A DNA stretch of 64,000 nucleotides from assembly GCA_035501255.1 (NCBI GenBank), contig DATJWM010000169.1, forward strand, positions 48,542 through 112,541, in the 5' to 3' direction. This document shows, piece after piece, positions 49,707 to 58,019 of the stretch. The position numbers and the translations under genes were made by a program. Position 1 is the first letter of the stretch. Each line of letters starts with the position of its first letter. A model generated the notes under the pieces. It searched no databases and was not told the origin of the DNA. It worked only from the letters and a program-made list of their open reading frames with translations. Origin of the DNA: JAFAZI01 sp035501255. GTDB taxonomy: Bacteria > Actinomycetota > Actinomycetes > JAFAQI01.

Positions 49707-50857
49707 TGCTGCTCCCCACGATCGGTGCGGCTGGTGTCCACCAGCAGCCCGCCCACTCGCCGGCGGTGCTCGGCCGGCGTGCCGTACAACGTCCGGTTGA
49801 GGATGATCCGCCGCAGGTAGAGATGCAGGTCATGCTCGAAGGTGACGCCGATGCCGCCGTGGAGCTGCACGCAGTCCTGGGCCAGCTCCGACCCCTGCTC
49901 GCCGACGTAGGCCTTCGCGGCGCTCACCAGCTCGGCGGTGCCCGGCGCACCGGCATCGAACGCGGCGATCGCGGCGTCGTTGATCGCATGGCTCGCCTCG
50001 AGCCAGGACAGCAGGTCGGCGAAGCGATGCTTGATCTCCTGGTACGACGCGAGCGGGCGACCGAAGGAGTAGCGGTCGAAGGCCCAGTCCTTGGTCATCC
50101 CGAACGCCCGCTGCATCGCGCCGATCGCCTCGGCGTTGTGCGCCAGGATCGCGAGCTGGGCCTGCCGCTCGATCTGGCCGGCCGCCGCGCCGAGGTCACC
50201 GACCGCGGCGTCGAGGGGGACCCGCACGTCGGTGAAGGTCACGATCGAGAACCGGCGGGTCAGGTCGACGGTGTCCAGTGGCTGGATCGACACGCCGGGG
50301 GTGTCGGCCGGGACGAGGACCTGGGACCGTCCGTCTGCGGTGCGTCCGGTGACGAGCAGGTGGTCGGCTTGCGCGGCGCTCTCGACCGGACGCTTCACGC
50401 CGCTGATGACGAGTTCGGACCCCTCGGGACGGATCTCGAGGGTCCCCTCATCGAACCGGTCGTGGGGGACAGGCTCACCGAAGCACCAGGTGGCGATCGC
50501 CGTCCCCGCAATCAGTTTGTCGATGTGCGCGCGCTGCGCGGGGCTCCCGACCGCGTCGAGGGCGCTCGCGACGACGTTGACAGGCACCAGCGGGCCGGGC
50601 GCGGCGTGCGCGCCGAACTCGTGGGCGACGAGGGCAAAGTCCTGCAGGGCGAAGCCGCTGACCGTTCCGCCGCCGTGCTCCTCGCTAACGAGCAGTGACG
50701 TCCACCCGAGCTCCGCGCCTTTGGCCCAGTACGCCGGTTCGTAGCCGGCGGGGTCGTCGCGGAGCCCGCGCACCCGGTCGACCGGCATCTCGTTGTCGAG
50801 GTAGCGGGCGGTGGTGTCTCGGAGAGCCTCCTGGTCGGAGCTCAGCTCGACGAGCAT
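49703..50857 (-). CDS. Acyl-CoA dehydrogenase family protein (pair, partner)
   Basis: The 384-residue protein retains the family fold (GWTSLLVSEEHGGGT, AFDRYSFGRPLASYQEIKHRFADL, QLHGGIGVTFEHDLHLYLRR) but has few flavin-contact motifs in the middle domain: CFGEPVPHDRF replaces the SEPxAGSD block. Such a degenerate middle region is typical of the second subunit in heteromeric pairs. It is the promoter-proximal gene and overlaps the full-length subunit by four bases. A TTGAC-N6-GTCAA-like site lies upstream. Confidence 0.91.
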   Translation of the reverse strand: MLVELSSDQEALRDTTARYLDNEMPVDRVRGLRDDPAGYEPAYWAKGAELGWTSLLVSEEHGGGTVSGFALQDFALVAHEFGAHAAPGPLVPVNVVASALDAVGSPAQRAHIDKLIAGTAIATWCFGEPVPHDRFDEGTLEIRPEGSELVISGVKRPVESAAQADHLLVTGRTADGRSQVLVPADTPGVSIQPLDTVDLTRRFSIVTFTDVRVPLDAAVGDLGAAAGQIERQAQLAILAHNAEAIGAMQRAFGMTKDWAFDRYSFGRPLASYQEIKHRFADLLSWLEASHAINDAAIAAFDAGAPGTAELVSAAKAYVGEQGSELAQDCVQLHGGIGVTFEHDLHLYLRRIILNRTLYGTPAEHRRRVGGLLVDTSRTDRGEQQ

Positions 50858-50944
50858 GTCTGGGTCAGCCCCTCGTCAGCGGTTGCGCCCTCGTCCGCAG
50901 GTTGTTGCGGCGCGATCGGTAGGAACTTTCATACTGCATCGACG

Positions 50945-50960
50945 TCGACATTGACGTCAA
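50945..50960 (-). promoter_or_regulatory. TTGAC-N6-GTCGA operator-like site (leftward gene)
   Basis: On the minus strand the 16-mer reads TTGACGTCAATGTCGA and lies about 90 bases before the acyl-CoA dehydrogenase start. It matches the site at 39753 in 13 of 16 positions. TTGACG could also act as a -35 element. GACGTC occurs twice within 17 bases here. Confidence 0.5.
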
Positions 50961-51026
50961 AATTGAAGCGGTGGTGACGTCGCGAACGGCGACCGAAGCA
51001 CAGCCGGGGTCGGCTCCATGCCTATA

Positions 51027-51042
51027 TTGACCTCCACGTCGA
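51027..51042 (+). promoter_or_regulatory. TTGAC-N6-GTCGA operator-like site (rightward gene)
   Basis: TTGACCTCCACGTCGA lies 14 bases before the SDR start at 51057. TATATT (51023-51028), partly overlapping, is a possible -10. It is the second site in this divergent region, one for each gene. Confidence 0.45.
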
Positions 51043-51056
51043 AAGCGAGGATGCAG

Positions 51057-51803
51057 ATGCGGATTGTCGTCGTCGGTGCGTCGAGCGGGCTGGGCCGCTC
51101 GATCGGAATCGGACTGGCTCAAGCCGGCGAACAGGTCGCGTTGCTCGCCCGCCGGCACGATCGCCTCGTTGACGCGGCCAAGGAGGCGGGCAACGGTGCG
51201 CTGGCGATCGCGTGCGATGTCACCGATCCGCAGTCGTGCACGACCGCGATCGACGAGGCTGCTGCCGGTCTCGGTGGCATCGACGGCGTGGTGTTCGCGA
51301 CCGGCGTCGGTGTCCTCGGCCGGTTGACCGACGTCGACCTCGATGCGTGGCATCTGTCGTTCGACACGAACGTCATCGGTGCCAACCTCGTCACCGCCGC
51401 CGCGTTGCCCTATCTCAAGGATTCCGGGGGCGCCGTGGCCTACTTGTCCTCGATCAGCGCCTCGATCACCACGCCGTTCCCCGGTCTCGGCGTGTACGCC
51501 GTGAGCAAAGCCGCGCTCGACAAGCTGATCGAGGCGTGGCGGATCGAGCAGCCGACCGTCGGTTTCACCCGGGTGGTGGTCGGCGACTGTGCCGGGGGCG
51601 AGGGCGAGTCGATGACACAGTTCGCCAACAGCTGGGATGTCGAGCTCGCGACCGAGCTCGGCACCATGTGGTTCGAGAAGGGGCTGATCACCGGCACGCT
51701 GCTCCCGGTGGAGGAGCTGGTCCGGGTCATCGACGCCGTCCTGCGCTCAGGGGCGCTCACCAACATCCCGACGGTGGTCGTCACCCCGCGACCCGCCGGC
51801 TGA
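51057..51803 (+). CDS. Short-chain dehydrogenase/reductase
   Basis: The 248-residue SDR begins RIVVVGASSGLGRSIG (cofactor loop) and has VVFATGVGVLG in place of NNAG, catalytic Ser in YLSSISASITTP and YAVSK. GCGAGG six bases upstream favours the ATG at 51057 over in-frame ATGs at 51018 and 51051. It diverges from the acyl-CoA dehydrogenase pair and probably reduces or oxidises a hydroxyl on the same substrate class. A perfect hairpin spans its stop codon. Confidence 0.9.
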   Translation: MRIVVVGASSGLGRSIGIGLAQAGEQVALLARRHDRLVDAAKEAGNGALAIACDVTDPQSCTTAIDEAAAGLGGIDGVVFATGVGVLGRLTDVDLDAWHLSFDTNVIGANLVTAAALPYLKDSGGAVAYLSSISASITTPFPGLGVYAVSKAALDKLIEAWRIEQPTVGFTRVVVGDCAGGEGESMTQFANSWDVELATELGTMWFEKGLITGTLLPVEELVRVIDAVLRSGALTNIPTVVVTPRPAG

Positions 51804-51817
51804 CCGGCGGGTCGCGG
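51786..51817. terminator. Perfect 14-bp hairpin with the stop codon in its loop
   Basis: CCGCGACCCGCCGG (51786-51799) pairs with its exact complement (51804-51817) around the loop CTGA, whose TGA is the SDR stop codon. The convergent large-subunit gene ends seven bases later. An extremely stable structure and likely a bidirectional terminator. Confidence 0.78.
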
Positions 51818-51823
51818 ACGGGC

Positions 51824-54151
51824 TCAATGTCCCGCTGCCTCCAGGGCCGCGATGATTGCCGCTGGTGACAGCGGCAGCGTCCTCAGGTCGACGCCGAACG
51901 GTGACAGTGCGTCGGCGACGGCGTTGACGACCGCGGGCGGTGCGCCGATCGCGCCACCCTCGCCGACTCCCTTGTAGCCGCCGGGACCCCCGCTCGGGGT
52001 CTCGATGTGCCCGTACTCGATGACCGGCACGTCGTCGGCGGTCGGGAGCAGGTAGTCCATGAATGTCGTGGCGACGGGGGTGCCGTCGTCGTAGGCGAGA
52101 TGCTCGAGAAGAGCCCCGCCGATTCCCTGGACGACCCCGCCGGCGATCTGCCCCTCGACCACGTTCGGGTTGATCATGGGGCCGCAGTCCTCGCTCACGA
52201 TGTAGCGCAGCAGGCTGACCTTGCCGGTCTCGATGTCCACCTCGCAGGTGCACACGTGGGTGGCGTTGACCCAGATGATCGGGACGTCGGCGGTGTAGCG
52301 CGCGCTCGCTTCCAGGCCGGCGGGAAGGCCGGGCGGGAGGCTCTGTGGCTCGAAGTAGGCGAGCGCCGCGAGGTCGGCGAGCGAGACGCCGCTCGTCGGC
52401 ACCCCGCGCACCGAGGCGACGCTGTTGGCGAGCTCGATGTCCTCGGGTGCCGCCTCCAGCTTGTGCGCGGCGATCGCGACGATCCGCTCCCGCAGGATCG
52501 CCGAGGTCTCCCGGATCGCACCCGCGGTCATCGACCCGCTCCGGCTGCCCGCAGCGCCCGCGCCGAAGCTGGTGAGGGCGGTATCGCCCTGGATGGTGGC
52601 GACGTCCTCGATCGCGACCCCGAGCGCGTCCGCCGCCAGTTGGACGACCGTGGTCTCGAGGCTGTTGCCGGTCGAGCCGCCCGCAATGTAGACGTTGACC
52701 TTGCCGGTCGGCTCGACCCGGATCGTGGCCGCCTCCGTGCCGTAGTAACCGTAGCCCGGGGTTGACGGTTCGACGTAGGTCGAGATCCCCACTCCGAGAT
52801 GGCGCCCCTGCTCGCGGGCCTTGGCCTGCTCGGCGCGAAACGCCTCGTAGTCGAGCATGGCAACGGCCTGCTCGAGGGTCTCGCTGGGCGTGATGTTGTC
52901 GTAGGGCATCCCGTTCGGGTTCGCATACGGCAGTTCGTCGGCGCGCAGAACATTGCGGCGGCGAAGCTCGAGGGGGTCGATCCCGATCGCGCGAGCGCTG
53001 ATGTCGAGGAGCATTTCCCGGGCCAGGGTCTCGAACTGCCACGGCCCGCGGTACGCCGATCGCCCCGGCTTGTTGGAGTACATCGCGGTCGTGGTGAAGC
53101 TGGCTTGAGGGACGCGGTAGGGGCCGGGGAACAACATGCCGACCACCGCGGTCGTGCCCGCCGGCCAGGGTGTCGGGTACGCGCCGCAGTCGTTGACGTA
53201 GTCGATCTGGGCCGCCTGAATCGCTGCGTCCGCGTCGAACGCCATCTTCACCGTGGCGTGCTCCTCGCGCGCCTTGCCGGCGGCGAGCAGGTTCTCCTGG
53301 CGATCCTCGACCCACTTCACCGGCACGCCGAGCTTCGGCCCGGCGAGCATCAGGCACATCTCGTCGCGCTGCACCAGGATCTTCTGACCGAAGCCGCCGC
53401 CGGTGTCGCGCATCACGACCCGGATCCGGTGCTCGGGGACGCCGAGCAGCCGGGCGCAAAACATCCGTACCTCGTGCGCGGACTGGGTGGCGGCGTAGAT
53501 CGTGAGGTCGCCGGTGGGGGAGTAGTCGACGACCAGCCCCCGCCCTTCCATCGGCACCGGCGCATAGCCCTGCTGGTGGATGGTCGCCTCGACGACGTGG
53601 GCGGCCTCGGCATAGGTGTCGGCCAGTGCCTCGGCCGGAAGCCCCGCAATGGTGGCGATCACGTTCGATCCGTGTGCGCTGTGCACGAGGACGTTCGGGT
53701 CGTCCGCGTCCTTGTAATCCACGACCGCGGGGAGCGGGTCGTAGTCGATGTCGACAAGCTCAGCGGCGTCCTCGGCGAGGTAACGGCTTTCGGCGACGAC
53801 GAGAACGACCGGGTCGCCGACGAAGCGCACCTCGTCTTCGGCGAGCGGGGGGCGCGGCGTCTCGGGGCTGTCCTTGCCTATCGAGGTGTGCCACTGCTCT
53901 TTCATGCCTGGGTTGAGGTCGGCCGCGGTGAAGACCGCGTGTACGCCGCGGAGCGCACGTGCCGCGCTGGTGTCGATGGAGTTGATCCGGGCGCGGGGGA
54001 ACGGACTGCGCACGAAGTAGGCGTGCAGCATCCCGGGCAGTGAAATGTCGTCGGTGAACACGCCACGCCCCGTGAGCAGTCTCGCGTCCTCGACCCGGCT
54101 GATCCGGGCACCGGCGTAACGGGCGGCCCCTGCTGCGGACGCGGTGCTCAT
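51824..54151 (-). CDS. Molybdenum hydroxylase large subunit (xanthine dehydrogenase/CoxL family)
   Basis: The 775-residue protein has the aldehyde oxidase hammerhead domain (about 20-130) and molybdopterin-binding domain: DTGGGFGQK (249-257), the active-site loop AYRGPW at 366-371, and the catalytic Glu731 in GVGEGGAIG. Aerobic CO dehydrogenase has AYRCSF with an essential Cys; that Cys is missing, so this is not a form I CO dehydrogenase. It hydroxylates an organic heterocycle, aldehyde or CoA ester, with electrons passing to the small (2Fe-2S) and medium (FAD) subunits. It overlaps the small-subunit gene by four bases. Confidence 0.94.
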   Translation of the reverse strand: MSTASAAGAARYAGARISRVEDARLLTGRGVFTDDISLPGMLHAYFVRSPFPRARINSIDTSAARALRGVHAVFTAADLNPGMKEQWHTSIGKDSPETPRPPLAEDEVRFVGDPVVLVVAESRYLAEDAAELVDIDYDPLPAVVDYKDADDPNVLVHSAHGSNVIATIAGLPAEALADTYAEAAHVVEATIHQQGYAPVPMEGRGLVVDYSPTGDLTIYAATQSAHEVRMFCARLLGVPEHRIRVVMRDTGGGFGQKILVQRDEMCLMLAGPKLGVPVKWVEDRQENLLAAGKAREEHATVKMAFDADAAIQAAQIDYVNDCGAYPTPWPAGTTAVVGMLFPGPYRVPQASFTTTAMYSNKPGRSAYRGPWQFETLAREMLLDISARAIGIDPLELRRRNVLRADELPYANPNGMPYDNITPSETLEQAVAMLDYEAFRAEQAKAREQGRHLGVGISTYVEPSTPGYGYYGTEAATIRVEPTGKVNVYIAGGSTGNSLETTVVQLAADALGVAIEDVATIQGDTALTSFGAGAAGSRSGSMTAGAIRETSAILRERIVAIAAHKLEAAPEDIELANSVASVRGVPTSGVSLADLAALAYFEPQSLPPGLPAGLEASARYTADVPIIWVNATHVCTCEVDIETGKVSLLRYIVSEDCGPMINPNVVEGQIAGGVVQGIGGALLEHLAYDDGTPVATTFMDYLLPTADDVPVIEYGHIETPSGGPGGYKGVGEGGAIGAPPAVVNAVADALSPFGVDLRTLPLSPAAIIAALEAAGH

Positions 54152-54636
54152 GTCTGCTCCCGCGCCGGCTGAGCGTCGGCGGCCTGGTGCACGGCTCGGA
54201 CGATGCCTTGGTAACCGGTGCAACGACATAGGTTCCCGGACAGGGCCTCGCGGATCTGCGGGTCGGTCGGCTTCGGGTGGTCGCGCAGGAAGGCGGTCAC
54301 CGACATCACGAACCCGGGGGTGCAAAACCCGCACTGAAGGCCGTGGCAGTCGCGGAACGCGGCCTGCACCGGCGAGAGCTCGCCGTCCGGTGCCGCAAGG
54401 CCCTCGATCGTCGTCACCTCTGCGCCGTCGGCCTGCACGGCAAGGACCAGGCAGGCGCGCACGGCGGCCCCGTCGAGCAGCACCGTGCACGCCCCGCAGA
54501 CGCCGTGCTCGCAGCCGAGATGGGTGCCAGTCAACCGGCAGGTGTCGCGCAGGAAGTCGGCGAGGGTGATCCGCGGCTCGACCTGCGCATGCCGGACCTG
54601 CCCGTTGATCCTCAGCTCGATCGGTAGCTCAGTCAC
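54148..54636 (-). CDS. Molybdenum hydroxylase [2Fe-2S] small subunit (CoxS family)
   Basis: The 162-residue protein binds two [2Fe-2S] clusters. The plant-type cluster uses Cys42, Cys47, Cys50 and Cys62 (GCEHGVCGAC). The helical second cluster uses Cys102, Cys105, Cys137 and Cys139 (CGFC, CRCTGY). It carries electrons from the molybdenum site to FAD. The GTG at 54636 overlaps the medium-subunit gene by eight bases. No Tat or Sec signal, consistent with a cytoplasmic complex. Confidence 0.95.
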   Translation of the reverse strand: MTELPIELRINGQVRHAQVEPRITLADFLRDTCRLTGTHLGCEHGVCGACTVLLDGAAVRACLVLAVQADGAEVTTIEGLAAPDGELSPVQAAFRDCHGLQCGFCTPGFVMSVTAFLRDHPKPTDPQIREALSGNLCRCTGYQGIVRAVHQAADAQPAREQT

Positions 54637-55504
54637 CGGTCGCCTCCGAGATCGCCGTTGTCCACGCTCGCGCGACCATGGTCGCGCCGATCCGCAGCCG
54701 GAACTCCGCGGAGCCGTGCAGGTCGGTCGGCACCGCCGACAGGCCGCCCATCGCGAGCGCGCCGAGCGCTTTCGCATCGATCTCGCCGCCGCGCGTCCCC
54801 ACGGCCTCGGCCTCCGCTGCGGTGCCACGCTCGGGAGTCGAGCCGAGCCCGATCAGTCCGATGGCGGCTCGGCGTACCCGATCGTCGTCATCGAGCTCGA
54901 CCGCGACGGCCGCGCCGGCGATCGCGAAGTCGCCGTGCCGGCGCGCAAACTCCTCGAACCCGAACCCGCACCGACCGCTCCAGATCGGGAACGAGGTCGC
55001 GACGAGCATCTCGTCGGCCGCCATCGTCGTGCTCCACAAGCCGTCGAAGAAGTCCCGGGCGCCAACCGTGCGCGTCCCGCTCGGCGACGCGAGTTCGAGG
55101 GTCGCATCGAGCGCGAGGGCGACCGCCGGGTATTCCGCCGCCGGGTCGGCATGGGCGATCGAGCCGCCGACCGTTCCCCGGTTGCGGATCTGGAAGTGCC
55201 CGACGTAGGGCGTGCACCGGGCGAGCAGCGGGCAGCACGCGAGCACGTCGGGGTCCGTCTCGACCGCGGCCTCGGTCGTGGTTGCGCCGACCCGGAGCAG
55301 GTCGCCGCGACGTTGCACCCCGGACAGCTCGGGGATCCCGCCGATGTCGATCAGGTCGTCGAAGACGGCGAGCCGCAACGCGAGCATCGGGATCAGACTC
55401 TGGCCGCCGGCGAGGACCTTCGCGCCGTCGCCGAGGTCGTGCAGGAGCCCGATCGCCTCGTCGACGGAGCCGGGGCGGTGGTAGGCAAACGCGCTTGGTT
55501 TCAT
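54629..55504 (-). CDS. Molybdenum hydroxylase FAD-binding medium subunit (CoxM family)
   Basis: The 291-residue protein has the flavin motifs AGGQSL (32-37) and TVGGSIAHADPAAEYP (111-126), followed by the CO-dehydrogenase flavoprotein C-terminal domain. It passes electrons from the iron-sulfur subunit to a quinone or another acceptor. The ATG at 55504 matches where homology starts; a TTG five codons upstream is an alternative. It is the first gene of the medium-small-large order typical of cox operons. Confidence 0.94.
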   Translation of the reverse strand: MKPSAFAYHRPGSVDEAIGLLHDLGDGAKVLAGGQSLIPMLALRLAVFDDLIDIGGIPELSGVQRRGDLLRVGATTTEAAVETDPDVLACCPLLARCTPYVGHFQIRNRGTVGGSIAHADPAAEYPAVALALDATLELASPSGTRTVGARDFFDGLWSTTMAADEMLVATSFPIWSGRCGFGFEEFARRHGDFAIAGAAVAVELDDDDRVRRAAIGLIGLGSTPERGTAAEAEAVGTRGGEIDAKALGALAMGGLSAVPTDLHGSAEFRLRIGATMVARAWTTAISEATGD

Positions 55505-55520
55505 CGTCGGTTCATCCAAC

Positions 55521-55661
55521 TCACCCGGATCCCCGGGGCGCCGTACTCGACAGGCTCACGTCCATGATCTTGTCGTAGAGCTCCATGCTCAGTTCGTGCG
55601 CCTGTTGCGGACCACCGATCCCCGCCGTGATCACCGCCACCATGCCGTCGAGCGCTCCCAC
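55521..55661 (-). pseudogene. Possible short-chain dehydrogenase remnant
   Basis: In the 261-base gap between the TetR gene and the medium-subunit gene, a 46-codon frame begins GALDGMVAVITAGIGG, resembling an SDR N-terminus (LDGKVAVITG), and continues ELYDKIMDVSLSS, resembling the later helix before NLKG. The stretch between them, with NNAG and the catalytic residues, is missing. It may be an internally deleted SDR, or a small unrelated frame; the GTG start has GAGGA touching it without a proper spacer. Confidence 0.25.
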
Positions 55662-55765
55662 TCCTCGCGTTGTCCCCTTGTGGCTGTGCCGGGCCGGTCG
55701 TCGGGGCCAAATTCGTGCCATCACCTTGGCACCGATCGGGCGCCAGCGCCAAGCGTCTCCGGGTC

Positions 55766-56362
55766 TCAACGCTCGCCGGGCCTTGCTTCGGTGGTGATCG
55801 CGGCGATCGCGAGCTCGAGCAACCAGGTGGTCCCGCGGATCGCCTCGGCGGGTTCGAGCTGCCAACCGCTGACCAGACGTCGGTACGTCGGCACCCCCCA
55901 CAGGGCGTCGATCATGGCCGCGACCAGGCGCCGGTCGGCCTCGGTCCATGACGGGGCGGCCGCCTCGACCGCGTCCATGAGCGCCTCCTTGCGCCGCCGA
56001 TCAAGCGCGGCGAGCGCAGCGTCCGTCGGTCGTTCGCTCGAGCTGGAGAACGATCCGAGGTAGCGGAAGAGGTCGCTGACGTGCGCCGGAAGGTCCTCGA
56101 GCCGGAGCCCGTCGACCTCGATCCCGGCCTCGTCGATCAACCGTTCGAGAACCGCCTCCCGCAGCGCGCGCTCGGTGGCGAAGTGTCGGTAGACCGTGCG
56201 TTCGTGCACCCCGGATCGTCGCGCGACGTCCCGGACGGTGAGCGTGCTCCAGTTCCACGAGGACAGGCCATGGACGATCTCCGCGCCGGCCGTCACGATC
56301 CGTTCCCTGGTTTGCTCGGCTCGCTCGCGGCGGATCGGGCTGTCGTAGCGCCGGCTCGTCAC
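55766..56362 (-). CDS. TetR-family transcriptional regulator
   Basis: The 198-residue protein has a canonical TetR DNA-binding domain, TLTVRDVARRSGVHERTVYRHFATERALREAVLERL (about residues 40-75), after a charged N-terminal arm. The GTG start lies two bases after the CoxG stop, so it is co-transcribed with coxG and probably controls the molybdenum hydroxylase operon and the divergent MoxR-VWA genes. The ligand is unknown. Confidence 0.92.
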   Translation of the reverse strand: MTSRRYDSPIRRERAEQTRERIVTAGAEIVHGLSSWNWSTLTVRDVARRSGVHERTVYRHFATERALREAVLERLIDEAGIEVDGLRLEDLPAHVSDLFRYLGSFSSSSERPTDAALAALDRRRKEALMDAVEAAAPSWTEADRRLVAAMIDALWGVPTYRRLVSGWQLEPAEAIRGTTWLLELAIAAITTEARPGER

Positions 56363-56364
56363 GA

Positions 56365-57039
56365 CTAGTGGCGCTTCACCCAGCGCCGAAGCAGCCAGAG
56401 TCCGACGATGGTCGCGAGCGCGTACGGCGCCACTCGCTTCGCAATCGGGAGCGCAGCCGCGCCGAGCAGATCAACCGGCTCGGCCGGCACGGACGAGCGC
56501 GAGGAGTGCGCGCCGGACGATCCCGCGCTCGCGGCGCCCGCGTCGACTCCGCCCTGCGTGGTGGCGTCGGCCGCGACCGGGTCGGGCTCGTCGGCCGCGG
56601 ACGCGAGATCGGCCTCGAGCGAGCTCGCGAACTGCTGGAGCAACTTGGTGCTCACGTCGACGAGGACGCCGCGACCGAACTGCGCCACCTTGCCGGAGAT
56701 CGTCAGGTCGGTGGTCACGGAGACGTTCGTTGTGCCTGCGTCTTCGGTCAGGACCGCGGTGATGAGGGCGCTGGCGTTGCCCTGGCCGCGGCTCTCCTTG
56801 CCCTCCGCCTTGATCACCGCGCGGTGAGCGGCCTCGTCGCGTTCGACGAAGCTGGCCTGACCTTTGTATTGCGCGGTGATCGGGCCGACCTTCACCTTGA
56901 CCGTGCCGGTAAAGACGTCTCCGTCGAGACTGACCAACTCGGCACCCGGCAAGCACGGCGCGACCCGTTCGATGTCGTTGAGCGCGTTCCAGGCGTCCTC
57001 GATCGGTACGGCGACCTGAAAGTCGTTGACGATCTCCAC
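56365..57039 (-). CDS. coxG: CoxG-like SRPBCC protein with C-terminal membrane anchor
   Basis: The 224-residue protein begins with a CoxG/START domain (FQVAVPIEDAWNALNDIERVAPCLPGAEL, SGKVAQFGRGVLVDVSTKLLQQF; residues 1-145). An Ala/Ser-rich linker follows (about 150-190), then a hydrophobic C-terminal segment ending in basic residues (APYALATIVGLWLLRRWVKRH). In CO oxidisers CoxG anchors or recruits the hydroxylase to the membrane. GGAGG eight bases before the GTG at 57039 decides the start. It diverges from the MoxR gene. Confidence 0.93.
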   Translation of the reverse strand: MEIVNDFQVAVPIEDAWNALNDIERVAPCLPGAELVSLDGDVFTGTVKVKVGPITAQYKGQASFVERDEAAHRAVIKAEGKESRGQGNASALITAVLTEDAGTTNVSVTTDLTISGKVAQFGRGVLVDVSTKLLQQFASSLEADLASAADEPDPVAADATTQGGVDAGAASAGSSGAHSSRSSVPAEPVDLLGAAALPIAKRVAPYALATIVGLWLLRRWVKRH

Positions 57040-57135
57040 CGGCCGGGCCTCCGCGTTCGTGGTCGGGTACGGGTGCCGACGATAGCCCGCAGCGCCGATC
57101 GTCCGCACGGCGGAGCGGCGCAGCGGCGCAGCGGC

Positions 57136-57141
57136 GATACT
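57136..57141 (+). promoter_or_regulatory. -10-like element before the MoxR gene
   Basis: GATACT ends six bases before the GTG at 57148, with no purine-rich ribosome site between them. It may drive a leaderless message for the MoxR-VWA pair. Just upstream, GCGGCGCA is repeated in tandem (57117-57132). Confidence 0.35.
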
Positions 57142-57147
57142 GAACGG

Positions 57148-58017
57148 GTGGCGCACCCGACGTGGTCCGACCCGTCCGATGTCGCCGAGGCGCTGGACGC
57201 GGCGGGCTACCTCCCGACGCCGGGGCTCGCGACCTCGGCGTACCTTGCCATGCGCATGGGTCGACCCCTGTTCGTCGAAGGTGACCCCGGGGTCGGGAAG
57301 ACGGCTCTGGCCCATGCGCTCGCCGCGATCACGGCCGCCGAACTGGTCCGCCTTCAGTGCTACGAGGGGATCGATGCGAGCCAGGCGTTGTACGACTGGG
57401 ACTTCTCCCGCCAGATGTTGCACCTGCGGGCCGCCGCCGACGGTGATCCCGACCAGGTAGAGGCGTCGCTGTACAGTCGTCGCTTCCTGATCGCCCGACC
57501 GATCCTGCGGGCGATCGAGCACAGCCCGTCGGTGCTGCTGATCGACGAGATCGATCGCGCGGACGACGAGTTCGAGGCGTTGCTGCTCGAGGTGCTGGCC
57601 GAGTCGACCGTGACCATTCCGGAGCTCGGAGCGGTGCGCGCCGCCACGCCGCCGTTGACCGTCATCACCTCGAACCGGACTCGCGAGGTGCACGACGCCC
57701 TCAAGCGGCGCTGCCTCTACATCTGGCTGGCCCACCCCGACGTTGCCCGTGAGGTCGCCATCATCCGTCGCCGGGTTCCCGACGCGGCCGAGCTGTTGAC
57801 CGAGGACGTCGCCCGCGCGGTTGCGCTCATGCGGGAGGCGCCGTTGCTCAAGCCGCCCGGGGTCGCGGAGAGCATCGACTGGACCTACGCCTTGCAGACC
57901 CTCGGCGCCACGCGCCTCGATCGCGAGTCGGCGCTGGTGACCCTCGGCGCGGCGCTGAAGTACCACGAGGACGTGGTCGTCGTCGAGCGCCGGATCGACG
58001 AGCTCATCGGCGGCTGA
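57148..58017 (+). CDS. MoxR-family AAA+ ATPase (CoxD-like)
   Basis: The 289-residue ATPase has Walker A GDPGVGKT (45-52), Walker B VLLIDEID (129-136), sensor 1 ITSNRTREVHDALKRRCL and a C-terminal lid. CoxD-type MoxR proteins act with VWA proteins as chaperones that insert or sulfurate the molybdenum-copper site or mature the hydroxylase. It is followed two bases later by the VWA gene and diverges from coxG, giving the classic accessory set. The GTG at 57148 is where homology begins. Confidence 0.94.
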   Translation: MAHPTWSDPSDVAEALDAAGYLPTPGLATSAYLAMRMGRPLFVEGDPGVGKTALAHALAAITAAELVRLQCYEGIDASQALYDWDFSRQMLHLRAAADGDPDQVEASLYSRRFLIARPILRAIEHSPSVLLIDEIDRADDEFEALLLEVLAESTVTIPELGAVRAATPPLTVITSNRTREVHDALKRRCLYIWLAHPDVAREVAIIRRRVPDAAELLTEDVARAVALMREAPLLKPPGVAESIDWTYALQTLGATRLDRESALVTLGAALKYHEDVVVVERRIDELIGG

Positions 58018-58019
58018 CC

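Noticed and set aside
47929..49833. Long minus-strand frame of 634 codons across the SRPBCC and dehydrogenase genes
   Set aside because: Arg/Pro-rich, no family motifs, and it overlaps real genes in another frame on one strand and in antisense on the other.
51824..54151. Aerobic carbon monoxide dehydrogenase (CoxL form I)
   Set aside because: The diagnostic AYRCSF loop with its copper-binding Cys is AYRGPW here, so CO oxidation should not be assigned despite the cox-like accessory genes.
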